64,000 bases of DNA from Pseudomonadota bacterium (GCA_017860615.1 JAGDMU010000003.1:1-64000); one strand, 5' to 3'. Counted from the stretch's first letter, positions 1 through 10,329 are shown. The notes: a model not told the origin generated them from the letters alone. Program-made: numbers and translations.

Positions 1-3000
1 GAAGGAGAGTATAAACTAGAAAAACTTTTCTTTGCAGACGGAACGATTTTAAGCATCGACGATGTTGAAAACAAAGTTATTTATTATGGTGATGCAAATA
101 ACAACGTCATGGAAGGAACTGATAACAGTGAATTGGCTATTTATGGCTTTGATGGTAACGATACCATCACTGGAAATGGTGGGGATGAGTCGATAGATGG
201 AGGAAATGGCAATGATACCTACATTTTCAATAGAGATAGCGGAAGAGATATTATTATCGATAGTGCGGGGGTAGATACCATCAAATTTGCCGCTGGCATA
301 ACGATGAACGACATATATATAAAGCAAGATGGTGATACTCTCTTGATTGCTTTGTATGAAGAAGGCAAAAGTTTTTATGTTATAAATGAAGGAAATACTC
401 TAAGAGTGGCTTCATTTGTTGTAATGGATCCAATAAATAATTCCGAACCATTTTCAAATGTTATATCTTTACAAAAAGCAGATATAGAAAAAATTTCCTT
501 TGAAGATGGTAGCAGTCTTGATATCAAAGATATCATACTAGAAAAGATCGTTTCAGATGAGATATTTGAGTTAGATGGGCTTGCAGATGTGTATACAGGT
601 TCGCTAAATGAAGATACGTCCAATACTCCACACAAATTTTTAATCAACGTGGATAGTTTACATGTAGATTCCGATAAAACAAAAGATGTTACAGTCACAA
701 TCATCAATGAAGAAACAGGAGAGTATAAACTCAGTGGCAATTTTGATGCTCTTAATGAAGGGGAGGAAGCAAAAGTTACTTTTACTTATAATGTTAACTA
801 TAACGCAGATGATACATCTTTGGTTAGTGGTGTAAAAACTATAACATTAACTGTTACAGGTACGGCTGAAACAAGTAGTGAAAATCATGCTCCTATAGTA
901 ACTTCTTTTATAAAAGAAACTTTAGTAAATACTACTACTCAAAATTCTCAAGTAAATCCGCATATATTCGCATTGAATAATGGGGCTTATATTGTTGCTT
1001 GGATTTCTGGTAATTATTATTATGGCAATGAAAATGAAGGGGATGTTTATATACAAGCTTTCAATGTAGATGGAGAAAAAATAGGAAATGAGCAAATGAT
1101 TCCTTATACTTCAATGCCACAATTTACAGCACTCCAAGATGGTGGGTATGTTGCTACATGGCAATCGAATGGACAAGATGGTTCAGAATTTGGAGTTTAT
1201 TTGCAAAAATTTGATGCAGGTGGAGAAAAAGTTGGTATTGAACAACATGTAAATACATATATTGATGGCTCTCAAACCAACCCACAAAGCACAGCTCTTC
1301 AAAATGGCGGGTATGTAATTGCTTGGACGTCTGGTTCCTATGATAATGGACAAGATGGCTCTAGAGATGGAGTTTATTTGCAAAGATTTGATGCTAATGG
1401 AGAAAAAGTAGGCATTGAACAACAGGTAAACACATATACTGATGGTTATCAAAGCGCACCTCAAATAACAGCCCTACAAGATGGTGGCTATGTCGTAACA
1501 TGGCAATCATCTGAACAAGATGGTTCAGAATACGGAATTTATTTGCAAAGATTTAGTGCAGATGGGGAAAAAGTTGGCTATGAACAACAGGTTAATACTT
1601 ACACCAATGATTATCAAGACTGCCCACAAATCAAAGCACTGCAAGATGGTGGCTATGTTGTAACATGGCAATCATATGGACAAGATGGTTCAGGCTCTGG
1701 TATTTATTTACAAGGATTTGATGCCAATGGAGAAAAAGTAGGCATTGAACAACAGGTAAACACATATACTGATGGTTATCAAAACGTACCTCAAATAACA
1801 GCATTACAAGATGGTGGTTATGTAGTTACGTGGCAATCAGGTGATTATTATAATAGTCAAGATGGTTCAGGCTCTGGTATTTATTTACAAAGATTTAATG
1901 CTAATGGGGGAAAAGTAGGCGTTGAGCAACAGGTAAATACTTATACTCAAAGTAATCAAAGGTACCCTCAGATAAGTGCACTGAGTGATGGTGGTTACGT
2001 AATTACATGGACATCATATGGTCAAGATGGTTCAGAATTCGACGTTTATTTACAAAGGTTTGATGCTGATGGAGAAAAAGTGGGAGAGGTACCTCAGACA
2101 AACTTTTTCTATACAGGGCAAAGTCTTTCTGGTAATTTGAATTATATTCTTGATCCAGATGGAGATACTTTGAGTTATCGTGCTATTGTCCCAGAAAATA
2201 TGTCTTTTAGTATTGATAACACTGGGCATTGGGAGTATTATTATGGAGGTTCGGGAGAAATTACAATTACTGTAGATGATGGAAAGGGTGGAACTCTTAA
2301 TCAAACATTGGCATTTGTTGATAGTAGACCTAGGCCGTTAGTTCTTGATTTGAATCATAATGTTTTAACTTCTATCCCTTTATATGACTCTATTGCTTAT
2401 TTTGATTATGATGGTGATGGAAACAGAGAGCATACCGCTTGGATGGAAAAAGGTGATGCCCAATTAGTTGTTGATTTAAATCATGATGGAAAGATAAATG
2501 ATGGAAGTGAAATCTTTGGCGAATACACCAAACTTCCTGATGGCTCTTTAGCCAAAAATGGGTACGAAGCACTTGCTCAGTACGATACGAATGGTGATAG
2601 AGTCATAGACAGTAAAGATGAAGCTTTTGGAAATCTCTCTTTATGGTTTGATAAAAATCAAAATGGGAAAAGCGAAGAAGGAGAACTTGTTAATATCCAG
2701 TTAAGTCAAGTAACAGCTATTTATCTTGATCGGAAGAATGGCGTTATGTTTGAACAAAGAGAAGAAGCAGGTAATATCATATTAAATGAGACTACGTATA
2801 AAGGAGTTGATGGTAATGGAATCATAAGAGATGTTGGATTTGCTTACGATGCAACGGATACCATTACAAATAATGACACATTAGACCAAAAACATTATGG
2901 ATCATTGTTGTCTGGCGGAGATGGCGATGACACATATCTCTATAGTTTAGGTGATGGTAAGATAGTCATAAATGACAATGGTGATGGGCAAGAGAGAATT

Positions 3001-5589
3001 TGTTTTGGAGAAGATATCATTCCTGAACAATTACTCGTAAAATGGGACAAATCAACAGGTGATTTAATCATTGGTGTTCGACAAAGTATTTATGACCCAA
3101 GCTCCATTACTGAAGTAAGTGATCAGATGCATATTCAAAACTGGTTTGCAGAGAGTGGTTCGATTGAAAATTTTGAATTTGCCAATGGTCAATCATTGAC
3201 CAAAGAGAGTTTGTATGATCTGCTTTTAAGTACAAAAGAAGAACGCTCACTTACTGCTAGAGTTTTAGAAGAAAATGGCTCTATTGAAGGAGGAAAATAC
3301 AGCGATCTTCTTTATGGAACTACGGGTGAAGAAGCTCTTTATGGAAATGCAGGAAATGATTATCTCAAAGGTTTGGAAGGTGATGACTTACTCCAAGGAG
3401 GAGAAAGTAATGACATTCTTGTTGGAGGTGAGGGCGATGACTCCTTAGAAGGTGGAAGTGGAGATGATTTATATATCTATAACAGTGGTGATGGTAGAGA
3501 TTTTATTACTGATTTTCTAGGCAAAGATACAATTGCTTTTGGAGAAGGCATCAGTAAAAATGATCTTATATGCGAGATTGTAGGAACAACCCTAGTTCTT
3601 GGTTTAAAAGAAAAAGGTAAATCTTTTACTGAGCTTACTAATACAATTACTATTGAAAATTGGAAAGAACCTGGATTCGATATAGAATATGTAGAGTTCT
3701 ATGATGGCTCAACACTCAGCCTTGATGATCTCCGCAACCAAGCTCCAACCCTCCAAGACACCGAAGTCAGTGTAGCACTTAAAGATATTAGAGAAAGCAC
3801 AGGTACTATTAATGCCACAGATCCTGATGGCGATACCTTAACCTACAGTGTATCCACCCAAGCAGAGCATGGAAGACTGTATGTGAATGACAATGGCGAA
3901 TGGGTCTATAAAGCCAATGATGGTTATATAGGAGAAGATAGTGCCATCGTTAAAGTAGATGATGGCAATGGTGGTGTAGTAGAACAAACCCTAAACTTCA
4001 CACTTGAAGTTTCAGCACCAACGATCAATATCACCGCCTTAAGTCTCCTAGAAGACAACAGCTATAGCAATACACTCTCAGTCACTAACCCTATTGGAGG
4101 TATGTTAACGTATGAAGTTGTCGATGCAACAGACCATGGTGTATTTGTTCTCAACAGTGATGGAACTTACAGCTACAATCCTTCTGCAAACTATAATGGC
4201 GTAGATAGTGTAACACTCAAAGTCACCAATGAATATGGTCTAAGCACCACACAAACCATTGAACTTAACATCGCATCTGTCAATGACATCCCAACCTTTG
4301 AGAGTAGTGAGGATGAAGCCTATGTGCTTAAAAATACCCGCATCGTTACAGGAGCGCTGAATGCGAATGATGTGGATGGTGATACCTTAAGTTATACACT
4401 ATCAACCAATCCAACACATGGAACTCTAACGCTCGATCAAACCACAGGAGAATGGAGTTATGAGAGCCTCTTTGGTTACATTGGAAGTGATAGTGCTACC
4501 ATCAGTGTAAGTGATGGCAAAGGTGGCGTCATCACCAAAGAGCTTACCTTTGCTTCTAAAGGCTTAGTCTATGAAGGAGGTGACCTCACTCTCTCTGCTC
4601 AAACCATTGGCGATACGCTTGAACTTGGTTCCATTGGTATGGATGCCCTAAGTTTCACTAAAACAGGCAATAACCTCACAATCACCGTTAAAGATCAAGG
4701 GATGATTACCATTAGTGATTATTTCACCCAAACCCATCAAACCCTTACAACACTCAGTACTTCATGGGGTGAGATCAATATTGGGAAAGAAGCTATTCAA
4801 CAAGCAAGTGGTACGTGGTGGTGGCCATTTGGCAACGCAACCGCTGAGAATGGTGTCGATACTCTGTTGATAGGTACAAACTATAGCGATAAACTTACAG
4901 GAGGCTCAGGGAATGATGTCTTAGTAGGCTCAGGCAATAGTGATAAACTCACAGGTAATGCAGGCAATGATCTCCTTATCGCTGGAAGTGGCAATGATAC
5001 TCTCATCGGTAGTGTGGGTAGTGATACCCTCTATGGCGATAGTGGTAGCGATATCCTTGATGCCAAAGATGGCGATGATAACCTCTTAGGGGGTAGCGGA
5101 GCGGATAGCTTGTATGGTGGAAAGGGTGCTGATAACCTTAACGGAGGGGGAGGTAATGATTACCTCAGAGGTGATCTAGGCAATGACACCTACTACTTTA
5201 ACCTAGGTGATGGCAAAGATACCATTACCGATACAACTTTTAGCTTCTGCTCATGGAGAGGCTCTGTTGATGGAGGAGACGATACCATCCGCTTTGGAGA
5301 AGGCATCGATAAAGAGGATGTCACATTCTTAATGCAATGTGGCAACCTTTCTATCAAATACGGTGATGAAGAGAGCGTTGTCATCGTAGGACAAGGTAAT
5401 GATGCTGGAGCCATTGAACGCTTTGAACTCAGTGATGGAAGCTTTATGACTTCAGATGATGTGGAAAATATCATCCAGCAGATGAGTGCCTACGCTAAAG
5501 ACCATGGTATGCACTTAAGCTCTATCAGTAGCATTGAAAAGAATGCCGATCTCATGCAAATCGTTAGCTCAGGATGGCATAACGCATGA
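1..5589 (+). CDS. Giant RTX-type calcium-binding secreted protein (5' end missing)
   Basis: The frame is open from base 1, so the gene starts before the window; the ATG at 109 is only an internal Met. Visible modules in order: glycine/aspartate RTX nonapeptides (142-228); seven tandem repeats of about 55-60 residues with a GGYVVTWQS core (955-2100); a cadherin-like domain (2101-2310); an EF-hand-like calcium module with DYDGDGN, DLNHDGKINDGSEIFG and DTNGDRVID loops (2335-2740); a second RTX block (3310-3480); three cadherin/VCBS-like domains with a DPDGDTL core (about 3760-4550); and a long C-terminal RTX block (4880-5205). RTX proteins are exported unfolded by type I secretion and fold on binding extracellular calcium. 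The secretion genes follow with a 4-base overlap, so they are probably dedicated to this substrate. The role is probably adhesin or surface layer; no enzyme domain was recognised. Confidence 0.93.
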   Translation, partial: EGEYKLEKLFFADGTILSIDDVENKVIYYGDANNNVMEGTDNSELAIYGFDGNDTITGNGGDESIDGGNGNDTYIFNRDSGRDIIIDSAGVDTIKFAAGITMNDIYIKQDGDTLLIALYEEGKSFYVINEGNTLRVASFVVMDPINNSEPFSNVISLQKADIEKISFEDGSSLDIKDIILEKIVSDEIFELDGLADVYTGSLNEDTSNTPHKFLINVDSLHVDSDKTKDVTVTIINEETGEYKLSGNFDALNEGEEAKVTFTYNVNYNADDTSLVSGVKTITLTVTGTAETSSENHAPIVTSFIKETLVNTTTQNSQVNPHIFALNNGAYIVAWISGNYYYGNENEGDVYIQAFNVDGEKIGNEQMIPYTSMPQFTALQDGGYVATWQSNGQDGSEFGVYLQKFDAGGEKVGIEQHVNTYIDGSQTNPQSTALQNGGYVIAWTSGSYDNGQDGSRDGVYLQRFDANGEKVGIEQQVNTYTDGYQSAPQITALQDGGYVVTWQSSEQDGSEYGIYLQRFSADGEKVGYEQQVNTYTNDYQDCPQIKALQDGGYVVTWQSYGQDGSGSGIYLQGFDANGEKVGIEQQVNTYTDGYQNVPQITALQDGGYVVTWQSGDYYNSQDGSGSGIYLQRFNANGGKVGVEQQVNTYTQSNQRYPQISALSDGGYVITWTSYGQDGSEFDVYLQRFDADGEKVGEVPQTNFFYTGQSLSGNLNYILDPDGDTLSYRAIVPENMSFSIDNTGHWEYYYGGSGEITITVDDGKGGTLNQTLAFVDSRPRPLVLDLNHNVLTSIPLYDSIAYFDYDGDGNREHTAWMEKGDAQLVVDLNHDGKINDGSEIFGEYTKLPDGSLAKNGYEALAQYDTNGDRVIDSKDEAFGNLSLWFDKNQNGKSEEGELVNIQLSQVTAIYLDRKNGVMFEQREEAGNIILNETTYKGVDGNGIIRDVGFAYDATDTITNNDTLDQKHYGSLLSGGDGDDTYLYSLGDGKIVINDNGDGQERICFGEDIIPEQLLVKWDKSTGDLIIGVRQSIYDPSSITEVSDQMHIQNWFAESGSIENFEFANGQSLTKESLYDLLLSTKEERSLTARVLEENGSIEGGKYSDLLYGTTGEEALYGNAGNDYLKGLEGDDLLQGGESNDILVGGEGDDSLEGGSGDDLYIYNSGDGRDFITDFLGKDTIAFGEGISKNDLICEIVGTTLVLGLKEKGKSFTELTNTITIENWKEPGFDIEYVEFYDGSTLSLDDLRNQAPTLQDTEVSVALKDIRESTGTINATDPDGDTLTYSVSTQAEHGRLYVNDNGEWVYKANDGYIGEDSAIVKVDDGNGGVVEQTLNFTLEVSAPTINITALSLLEDNSYSNTLSVTNPIGGMLTYEVVDATDHGVFVLNSDGTYSYNPSANYNGVDSVTLKVTNEYGLSTTQTIELNIASVNDIPTFESSEDEAYVLKNTRIVTGALNANDVDGDTLSYTLSTNPTHGTLTLDQTTGEWSYESLFGYIGSDSATISVSDGKGGVITKELTFASKGLVYEGGDLTLSAQTIGDTLELGSIGMDALSFTKTGNNLTITVKDQGMITISDYFTQTHQTLTTLSTSWGEINIGKEAIQQASGTWWWPFGNATAENGVDTLLIGTNYSDKLTGGSGNDVLVGSGNSDKLTGNAGNDLLIAGSGNDTLIGSVGSDTLYGDSGSDILDAKDGDDNLLGGSGADSLYGGKGADNLNGGGGNDYLRGDLGNDTYYFNLGDGKDTITDTTFSFCSWRGSVDGGDDTIRFGEGIDKEDVTFLMQCGNLSIKYGDEESVVIVGQGNDAGAIERFELSDGSFMTSDDVENIIQQMSAYAKDHGMHLSSISSIEKNADLMQIVSSGWHNA
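955..2100 (+). repeat. Seven tandem propeller-like repeats within the RTX protein
   Basis: Seven in-frame repeats, each built as PQ..ALQDGGYVVTWQS, then QDGS..GIYLQRFDANGEKVG, then EQQVNTYTDGYQ. The first and last are the most divergent and the middle ones are nearly identical. Each has the alternating hydrophobic pattern expected of a four-stranded beta blade. A count of exactly seven fits a seven-bladed propeller, which is inference from sequence only. Confidence 0.85.
4880..5205 (+). repeat. C-terminal RTX nonapeptide block
   Basis: Roughly ten successive GGxGxDxLx-type nonapeptides (for example GGSGNDVLV, GNAGNDLLI, GGGGNDYLR) encode the calcium-binding beta-roll. Some units have Ser in place of Gly at the second position (DSGSDIL). 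The block lies about 130 residues before the C-terminus, the usual place for type I substrates, leaving a non-repetitive tail that would carry the secretion signal. Confidence 0.9.
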
Positions 5590-6893
5590 TGAAAAAAGCC
5601 TTGTTAGGAGTCGCAGTTTTCTCTGCGACTCTTGCCTTTGCAGAGCAGAGTGTTACCTTTGAGCAGTTACTGAAAGCCATGGAGCAAAGCTCCCCAAAGC
5701 TTGAACAGCAACGCCTTCAAACAAAAATTGCAGAACAAAGCCTCAGAACTGCGGCGGCGGCGTATTTGCCCACCTTAACACTTGGTGGTTCATCGGAGTA
5801 TTCGCATAAGTTTCATGATAGTTATACGCCTTCATCTGTGGGAAGCGATAGTCTAACCCAAACTTCTCAGTACCAAAACTCTTCAACCATCTCTTTAAGT
5901 TACGATCTCTTTCGCTTTGGTGCCACCAACCTTGGTGTTAAAGCTGCAACTGAGCAGATCAAAGCGTCCAAAGCAGGGGAGTGTGTCAATCTTAAAGAGC
6001 AGATAGATTCTTTACTGGAAGCCTATGCCAAAGTGCGTATCGCTACGGCAAAGTTGGCTTACTACCAACGTATGCAAAAGCTCTATCAAGACTCCTACAT
6101 CATGGCAAAAAGACTGAATGAAGCAGGGGAACTCGCCCAAACGGAAGTCATCACCTATGCACAATACATGGCAGATCAACTGGTCTTAACCGCTCAAATC
6201 TATGAAGAAAAAGAGAGCATGTTGGCGCATCTTACATATCTTAGCGGTGTTAAACTGGATACTACTTCTAAGTTAGAGCCTTTAACACTTAAAGAGACTT
6301 CTCTTGCTATGGTAGCATTTGAAGAGAGTTCTCGTGCCAAACAAGCGTATGCAAGTGTTTCTCAAAAAGAGGCACAATTAAAGGCCGAGAAAACACGCTA
6401 TCTGCCTGTTTTTTCACTCTATGGCAAATACGATCTTTATGGCTCTGATGAAGATCAGTTGAACCGCTCCATGCACGATGTTGAACGCAATGGCTACAGG
6501 GCAGGGCTCTCTTTTTCATGGACTTTATTTGATGGCTTTGCTAGAGAAGCGGCTGTTGAGACACGGCTTTTAGAGCTTCAACAAGCCAAAATAGGACTGG
6601 TTGAGGCTAAGCGAGTGTATGAAAAAGAGCAGTATCTCCTAGAGGCGCAAACACGTGAGCGCGAACAGAGGCTAAGTCATGCCAAAAAAAGTGAAGCCTC
6701 TTCACATAACGTATCTGAGATGATCGAAACCCTGCATGAAAATGGGCAAAAAGATAAACTCTCTAGCCTTAAGGCTCAAATCCAATATTACCAAACCGCC
6801 ATCGCTTCCCATGAAGCCGAGGAGCTGTTACATCTTAGCCAAACCAAAGAGATCCTCTTTGCCCAAAAGGAGTATGAATGCGCAGCGCATTAG
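5586..6893 (+). CDS. TolC-family outer membrane channel of the type I secretion system
   Basis: A 435-residue outer membrane efflux protein. It starts with a signal peptide (MMKKALLGVAVFSATLAFA) and shows two long helical repeats with internal AAYLPTL and RYLPVFSLYG segments typical of TolC-type trimeric channels. The start overlaps the RTX stop codon (ATGA), and its own 3' end overlaps the ABC exporter gene. It should form the outer membrane exit for the upstream RTX protein, docking on the ABC/HlyD complex. A second ATG directly follows the first and either could be used. A separate TolC-family gene at 17187 belongs to the RND pump. Confidence 0.9.
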   Translation: MMKKALLGVAVFSATLAFAEQSVTFEQLLKAMEQSSPKLEQQRLQTKIAEQSLRTAAAAYLPTLTLGGSSEYSHKFHDSYTPSSVGSDSLTQTSQYQNSSTISLSYDLFRFGATNLGVKAATEQIKASKAGECVNLKEQIDSLLEAYAKVRIATAKLAYYQRMQKLYQDSYIMAKRLNEAGELAQTEVITYAQYMADQLVLTAQIYEEKESMLAHLTYLSGVKLDTTSKLEPLTLKETSLAMVAFEESSRAKQAYASVSQKEAQLKAEKTRYLPVFSLYGKYDLYGSDEDQLNRSMHDVERNGYRAGLSFSWTLFDGFAREAAVETRLLELQQAKIGLVEAKRVYEKEQYLLEAQTREREQRLSHAKKSEASSHNVSEMIETLHENGQKDKLSSLKAQIQYYQTAIASHEAEELLHLSQTKEILFAQKEYECAAH

Positions 6894-8980
6894 TCGCACT
6901 TGAAGTAGTGGGACAACTCAATCGTATCGCGATTGACTCCACTGCCATTGCTCGAAAATATGCTCTTGATGCCAATGAACCTTCCATTGAAGTATTAGCC
7001 AGAATTGCCAAAGAGCAGGGCTTTAAAGCAAAGCTTAAATCGCTTAGCCCTGCTCAAATGGAAAAATACCCCTTGCCGTGCATCGCACGAAAAAAAGATG
7101 CAGGCTACATCACGATCTTAAAAATTGATCTTGAAAAAGAGCAGATGCTCGTCTTCGAGGAGGGTAAAAAAGAGCCTTATCTGCTTAGTTTCACAGAGTT
7201 CACAGCTACCATGCAATCTAAAGTCATCATCCTAAAACATAAAATTATGACCGATCAGATCAAATTTGGCTTTGCATGGTTTTACAATCAACTCTTACAC
7301 TATAAACGCATCGTAGGTGAAATCTTACTCGCTTCGTTTGTGATGCAACTCTTTGGGCTCGTAACCCCTCTTTTTACCCAAGTGGTGCTTGATAAAGTAC
7401 TGGTGCATCATAGCATCAGCACGCTCAATGTCATCGCCATCGCCTTTGCAGCGGTCATTCTCTTTGAGTTTCTCCTTAGCATCGTGCGCAATTACGTCTT
7501 TGTGCATACCACCTCAAAAATAGATGCAAGGCTTGGAGCAAGACTTTTTCGCCATCTTATCTCACTCCCTTTGGTTTACTTTGAGAAGCGAAAGGTGGGA
7601 AATATCATCGCACGTGTGCGAGAACTGGATCAGATCAGAGAGTTTATTGCCAACAAGTCTGTTACGGTGCTTTTGGATATGCTCTTTTCTGTGGTCTTTG
7701 TGATCATGATGATGATCTATAGCGTGCAGCTATCGTTTGTCTCTTTAGGTTTTATTGCCATCATCGCAACACTCTACATCATCGTGACGCCAAACCTGCG
7801 AAAAAGACTAGAAGCCAAGTTTCAAATGGGCGCACAATCCAATGCCTATCTTGTTGAGTCTGTCACAGGAATGCAAACGGTCAAAGCCTTAGCGATTGAA
7901 GGCAGTATGCAAAAGAAGTGGGAGGAGTATTTAGGCTCTTATGTTAACGCGGGCTTTAATCTAGCGCATCTCTCCAACATTCTCTCAGGTGTCAGCGGTG
8001 CTTTGCAAAAGTTGATGACGCTCAGCATCCTTTACTTTGGTGTAGGGCTTGTTATAGAGGGAAAACTAAGCGTTGGGCAACTCATCGCCTTTCAGATGTT
8101 TGCAGGGCAGTTTAGCGCTCCCATTATGCGTTTAGTAGGGCTTTGGAATGAATTTCAACAAGCCCTTTTATCGGTTGATAGATTGGGCGATATTCTCAAT
8201 ACTCCTACCGAGCAGATGAATGATAAAGCCATCACACTTCCAAAGGTGCAAGGGGAGGTCAACTTTGACAAAATCGCCTTTCGTTATGCAACTGATGGAC
8301 CCCTCATCTTAAAGCAGCTCTCGTTGCAGGTAAGCCCAGGGAAAAGCATAGGTGTGGTAGGGCGCAGTGGTAGTGGTAAGAGTACGCTTACAAAGCTTTT
8401 ACAACGCCTTTACCTGCCGCATGAAGGAGCCGTTTATATCGATGGAGTGGACATCAGACACATGAATCCCTCATGGCTTCGCCATAATATTGGCGTTGTG
8501 TTGCAAGAGAATTACCTCTTTAGTGGAACCATTAAGGAAAATATCGCCTTTGCAGTACCAGGGAGTTCCATGGAGCGCATTATCAGCGTTTCTAAAATCG
8601 CAGGGGCTCATGAGTTTATCTCAGAACTTCCTGAGGGGTATGACACCTTTGTAGGGGAGAGGGGTTCTTCGCTTTCAGGTGGGCAAAGACAACGCATCGC
8701 TATAGCAAGGGCACTTTTGGGTGATCCTAAAATTCTCATCTTTGATGAGGCAACTTCAGCCCTTGATTATGAATCAGAGAAGATCATTCAAGATAACCTT
8801 AAAGCCATTAAGGAAGGGCGTACGATGTTTATCGTTGCTCACAGATTAAGTACCGTTAGAGAGTGCGATGAAATCATCGTTATGGATAAAGGCAACATTG
8901 TAGAACGAGGAAGCCATAATGAGCTAATGGCACTTAAAGGCTACTACCACTTCTTAACCACACAGCAGGAGAGGGCATGA
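6878..8980 (+). CDS. Type I secretion ABC exporter, HlyB-like with degenerate C39 domain
   Basis: A 700-residue exporter. Residues 1-130 form a C39 peptidase-like domain in which the catalytic Cys is absent and the His position reads Tyr (AGYITILKI), as in the C39-like domain of HlyB. This fits a substrate that is not cleaved at a double-glycine leader. Transmembrane helices follow (about 150-430), then a nucleotide-binding domain with Walker A GRSGSGKST, signature LSGGQRQR and Walker B ILIFDEATSALD. An AAGGAG ribosome site lies just before the ATG, inside the end of the channel gene. It powers export of the RTX protein across the inner membrane. Confidence 0.95.
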   Translation: MRSALVALEVVGQLNRIAIDSTAIARKYALDANEPSIEVLARIAKEQGFKAKLKSLSPAQMEKYPLPCIARKKDAGYITILKIDLEKEQMLVFEEGKKEPYLLSFTEFTATMQSKVIILKHKIMTDQIKFGFAWFYNQLLHYKRIVGEILLASFVMQLFGLVTPLFTQVVLDKVLVHHSISTLNVIAIAFAAVILFEFLLSIVRNYVFVHTTSKIDARLGARLFRHLISLPLVYFEKRKVGNIIARVRELDQIREFIANKSVTVLLDMLFSVVFVIMMMIYSVQLSFVSLGFIAIIATLYIIVTPNLRKRLEAKFQMGAQSNAYLVESVTGMQTVKALAIEGSMQKKWEEYLGSYVNAGFNLAHLSNILSGVSGALQKLMTLSILYFGVGLVIEGKLSVGQLIAFQMFAGQFSAPIMRLVGLWNEFQQALLSVDRLGDILNTPTEQMNDKAITLPKVQGEVNFDKIAFRYATDGPLILKQLSLQVSPGKSIGVVGRSGSGKSTLTKLLQRLYLPHEGAVYIDGVDIRHMNPSWLRHNIGVVLQENYLFSGTIKENIAFAVPGSSMERIISVSKIAGAHEFISELPEGYDTFVGERGSSLSGGQRQRIAIARALLGDPKILIFDEATSALDYESEKIIQDNLKAIKEGRTMFIVAHRLSTVRECDEIIVMDKGNIVERGSHNELMALKGYYHFLTTQQERA

Positions 8981-10296
8981 AAACACAAAAAGGGCACAAT
9001 GATGTGCATGAGTTTCAGCCTCTTCTGGTTGAAATTGAAGACAGACCGCTTAATCCTTTGGGACGTAGTATCTTATGGCTTATCTTTGGGGTTATTTTCT
9101 TTGGAATTTTATGGCTGAGCTTCGCCAAAATAGACATCGTGGTAAGTGCACGTGGTAAAGTGGTACCAAGCGGTGAGATCAAAATCCTTCAGCCCATTGA
9201 AACAGGAGTTATCTCTAAGATACTGGTCAAAGAGGGCGAACATGTACAAAAAGACCAAGTACTGATGCAGATAGACCCCAGTGTCACTCAAACAAGCCTT
9301 GCGTCTAAAGAGAAAGATTTGATGGTGCATATGTTAGAGAATGAACGTTTAAGTGCTTTAGTGGAAACTAGAACACCAAAATGGAGTATGTTTGAGCACC
9401 TTGATCATGCGCTTCTACGAGAACAACAAGATCTTTATAGCCATCAGTTTGACTCACTAAGTGCTTCAAAATCGCAATACGCTATGAAAAAGTCCCAAGC
9501 AGAAGCCCAATACCATAGTGCAAAATCCGATGTGCAAAGACTCGAAGGGCTTTTACACAAAGAGCAGACAAGGCTTCAAAGAATGGAAAAAGTACTTGAC
9601 ATCATCGCTCGTAATGAATACGAAGAAGTTCAAAAGAGTGCCCATAACATTCATGAACAGCTTAATATGGCGCGTCATAAAGAACAGGAGAGCAAACAGC
9701 ATCTCAAAGAGGTTGAACACGAAGCAAAAGTCTATGTTGAGCAGACTATTTCTACATGGTTCAATCAACTGCTTGAAAAGAAAAAAGAGCTTAGAGCCTT
9801 AGAATCAGAAATCAACGCGATTTCGTTTCAAAACAGACAACAACAGATCAAAGCACCGCTTAGTGGCTATATAGGCAAACTGATGGTCAACACGGAAGGA
9901 GGGGTGGTAACCCCTGCTGAAAAGCTTATCTCCCTCGTACCTGATGATGCCCCTTTGATCGTTAAAGCAACTGTACTGAATCAAGATATAGGCTTTATCA
10001 CGAAGCAGATGAGTGCTGCCATTAAAATAGACACTTTTACCTTTCAAAAATACGGTCTTATCGAAGGCGTAGTAGATACCATTGGCAATGATGCCATAGA
10101 AGATGAAAAACAAGGACTTATCTATGAGATCAAAGTCATTCCAACATCAACGTCGCTTATGGTTGAAGGTAAAGAGAAACGATTAGAGCCTGGTATGAAT
10201 GTAACTACAGAGATTAAAGTAGGCAAGAGAAGAATCATTGAGTTCTTTATTTACCCGATTATCCAGTATATGGATGAAGGATTAAGTGTGAGGTAA
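8977..10296 (+). CDS. HlyD-family periplasmic adaptor of the type I secretion system
   Basis: A 439-residue membrane fusion protein. It has a short cytoplasmic N-terminus, one transmembrane helix (about residues 28-50), a lipoyl-like half (VVPSGEIKILQPIETGVI and QIKAPLSGYIGKL), a long coiled-coil hairpin (about 110-280) and a C-terminal beta-barrel region. Its ATG overlaps the exporter stop codon. It bridges the ABC exporter and the TolC-like channel. The last gene of the secretion operon, followed by a terminator hairpin. Confidence 0.95.
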   Translation: MKTQKGHNDVHEFQPLLVEIEDRPLNPLGRSILWLIFGVIFFGILWLSFAKIDIVVSARGKVVPSGEIKILQPIETGVISKILVKEGEHVQKDQVLMQIDPSVTQTSLASKEKDLMVHMLENERLSALVETRTPKWSMFEHLDHALLREQQDLYSHQFDSLSASKSQYAMKKSQAEAQYHSAKSDVQRLEGLLHKEQTRLQRMEKVLDIIARNEYEEVQKSAHNIHEQLNMARHKEQESKQHLKEVEHEAKVYVEQTISTWFNQLLEKKKELRALESEINAISFQNRQQQIKAPLSGYIGKLMVNTEGGVVTPAEKLISLVPDDAPLIVKATVLNQDIGFITKQMSAAIKIDTFTFQKYGLIEGVVDTIGNDAIEDEKQGLIYEIKVIPTSTSLMVEGKEKRLEPGMNVTTEIKVGKRRIIEFFIYPIIQYMDEGLSVR

Positions 10297-10302
10297 TGAT
10301 TA

Positions 10303-10329
10303 GATTAAGGCAAGTTTATTGCCTTAATC
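10303..10329 (+). terminator. Terminator of the RTX/type I secretion operon
   Basis: Perfect 11-bp stem (GATTAAGGCAA / TTGCCTTAATC) with a 5-base loop, beginning 7 bases after the HlyD stop codon. The T-rich tail is weak, so termination may be partial. Confidence 0.75.

Noticed and set aside
21..108. RTX gene starting at the ATG at 109
   Set aside because: The same frame is open to base 1 with RTX-like sequence (LFFADGTILSIDDVE), so the start lies outside the window.
375..740. Minus-strand open frame of 121 codons opposite the RTX gene
   Set aside because: It lies wholly antisense to an open, domain-rich coding frame, has Ser-rich low-complexity composition caused by the opposite strand, and has no ribosome site of note.
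955..2100. Tandem repeats considered as a CRISPR array
   Set aside because: Repeats are about 165-180 bases, in frame, degenerate at the DNA level, without unique spacers, and encode protein repeats.
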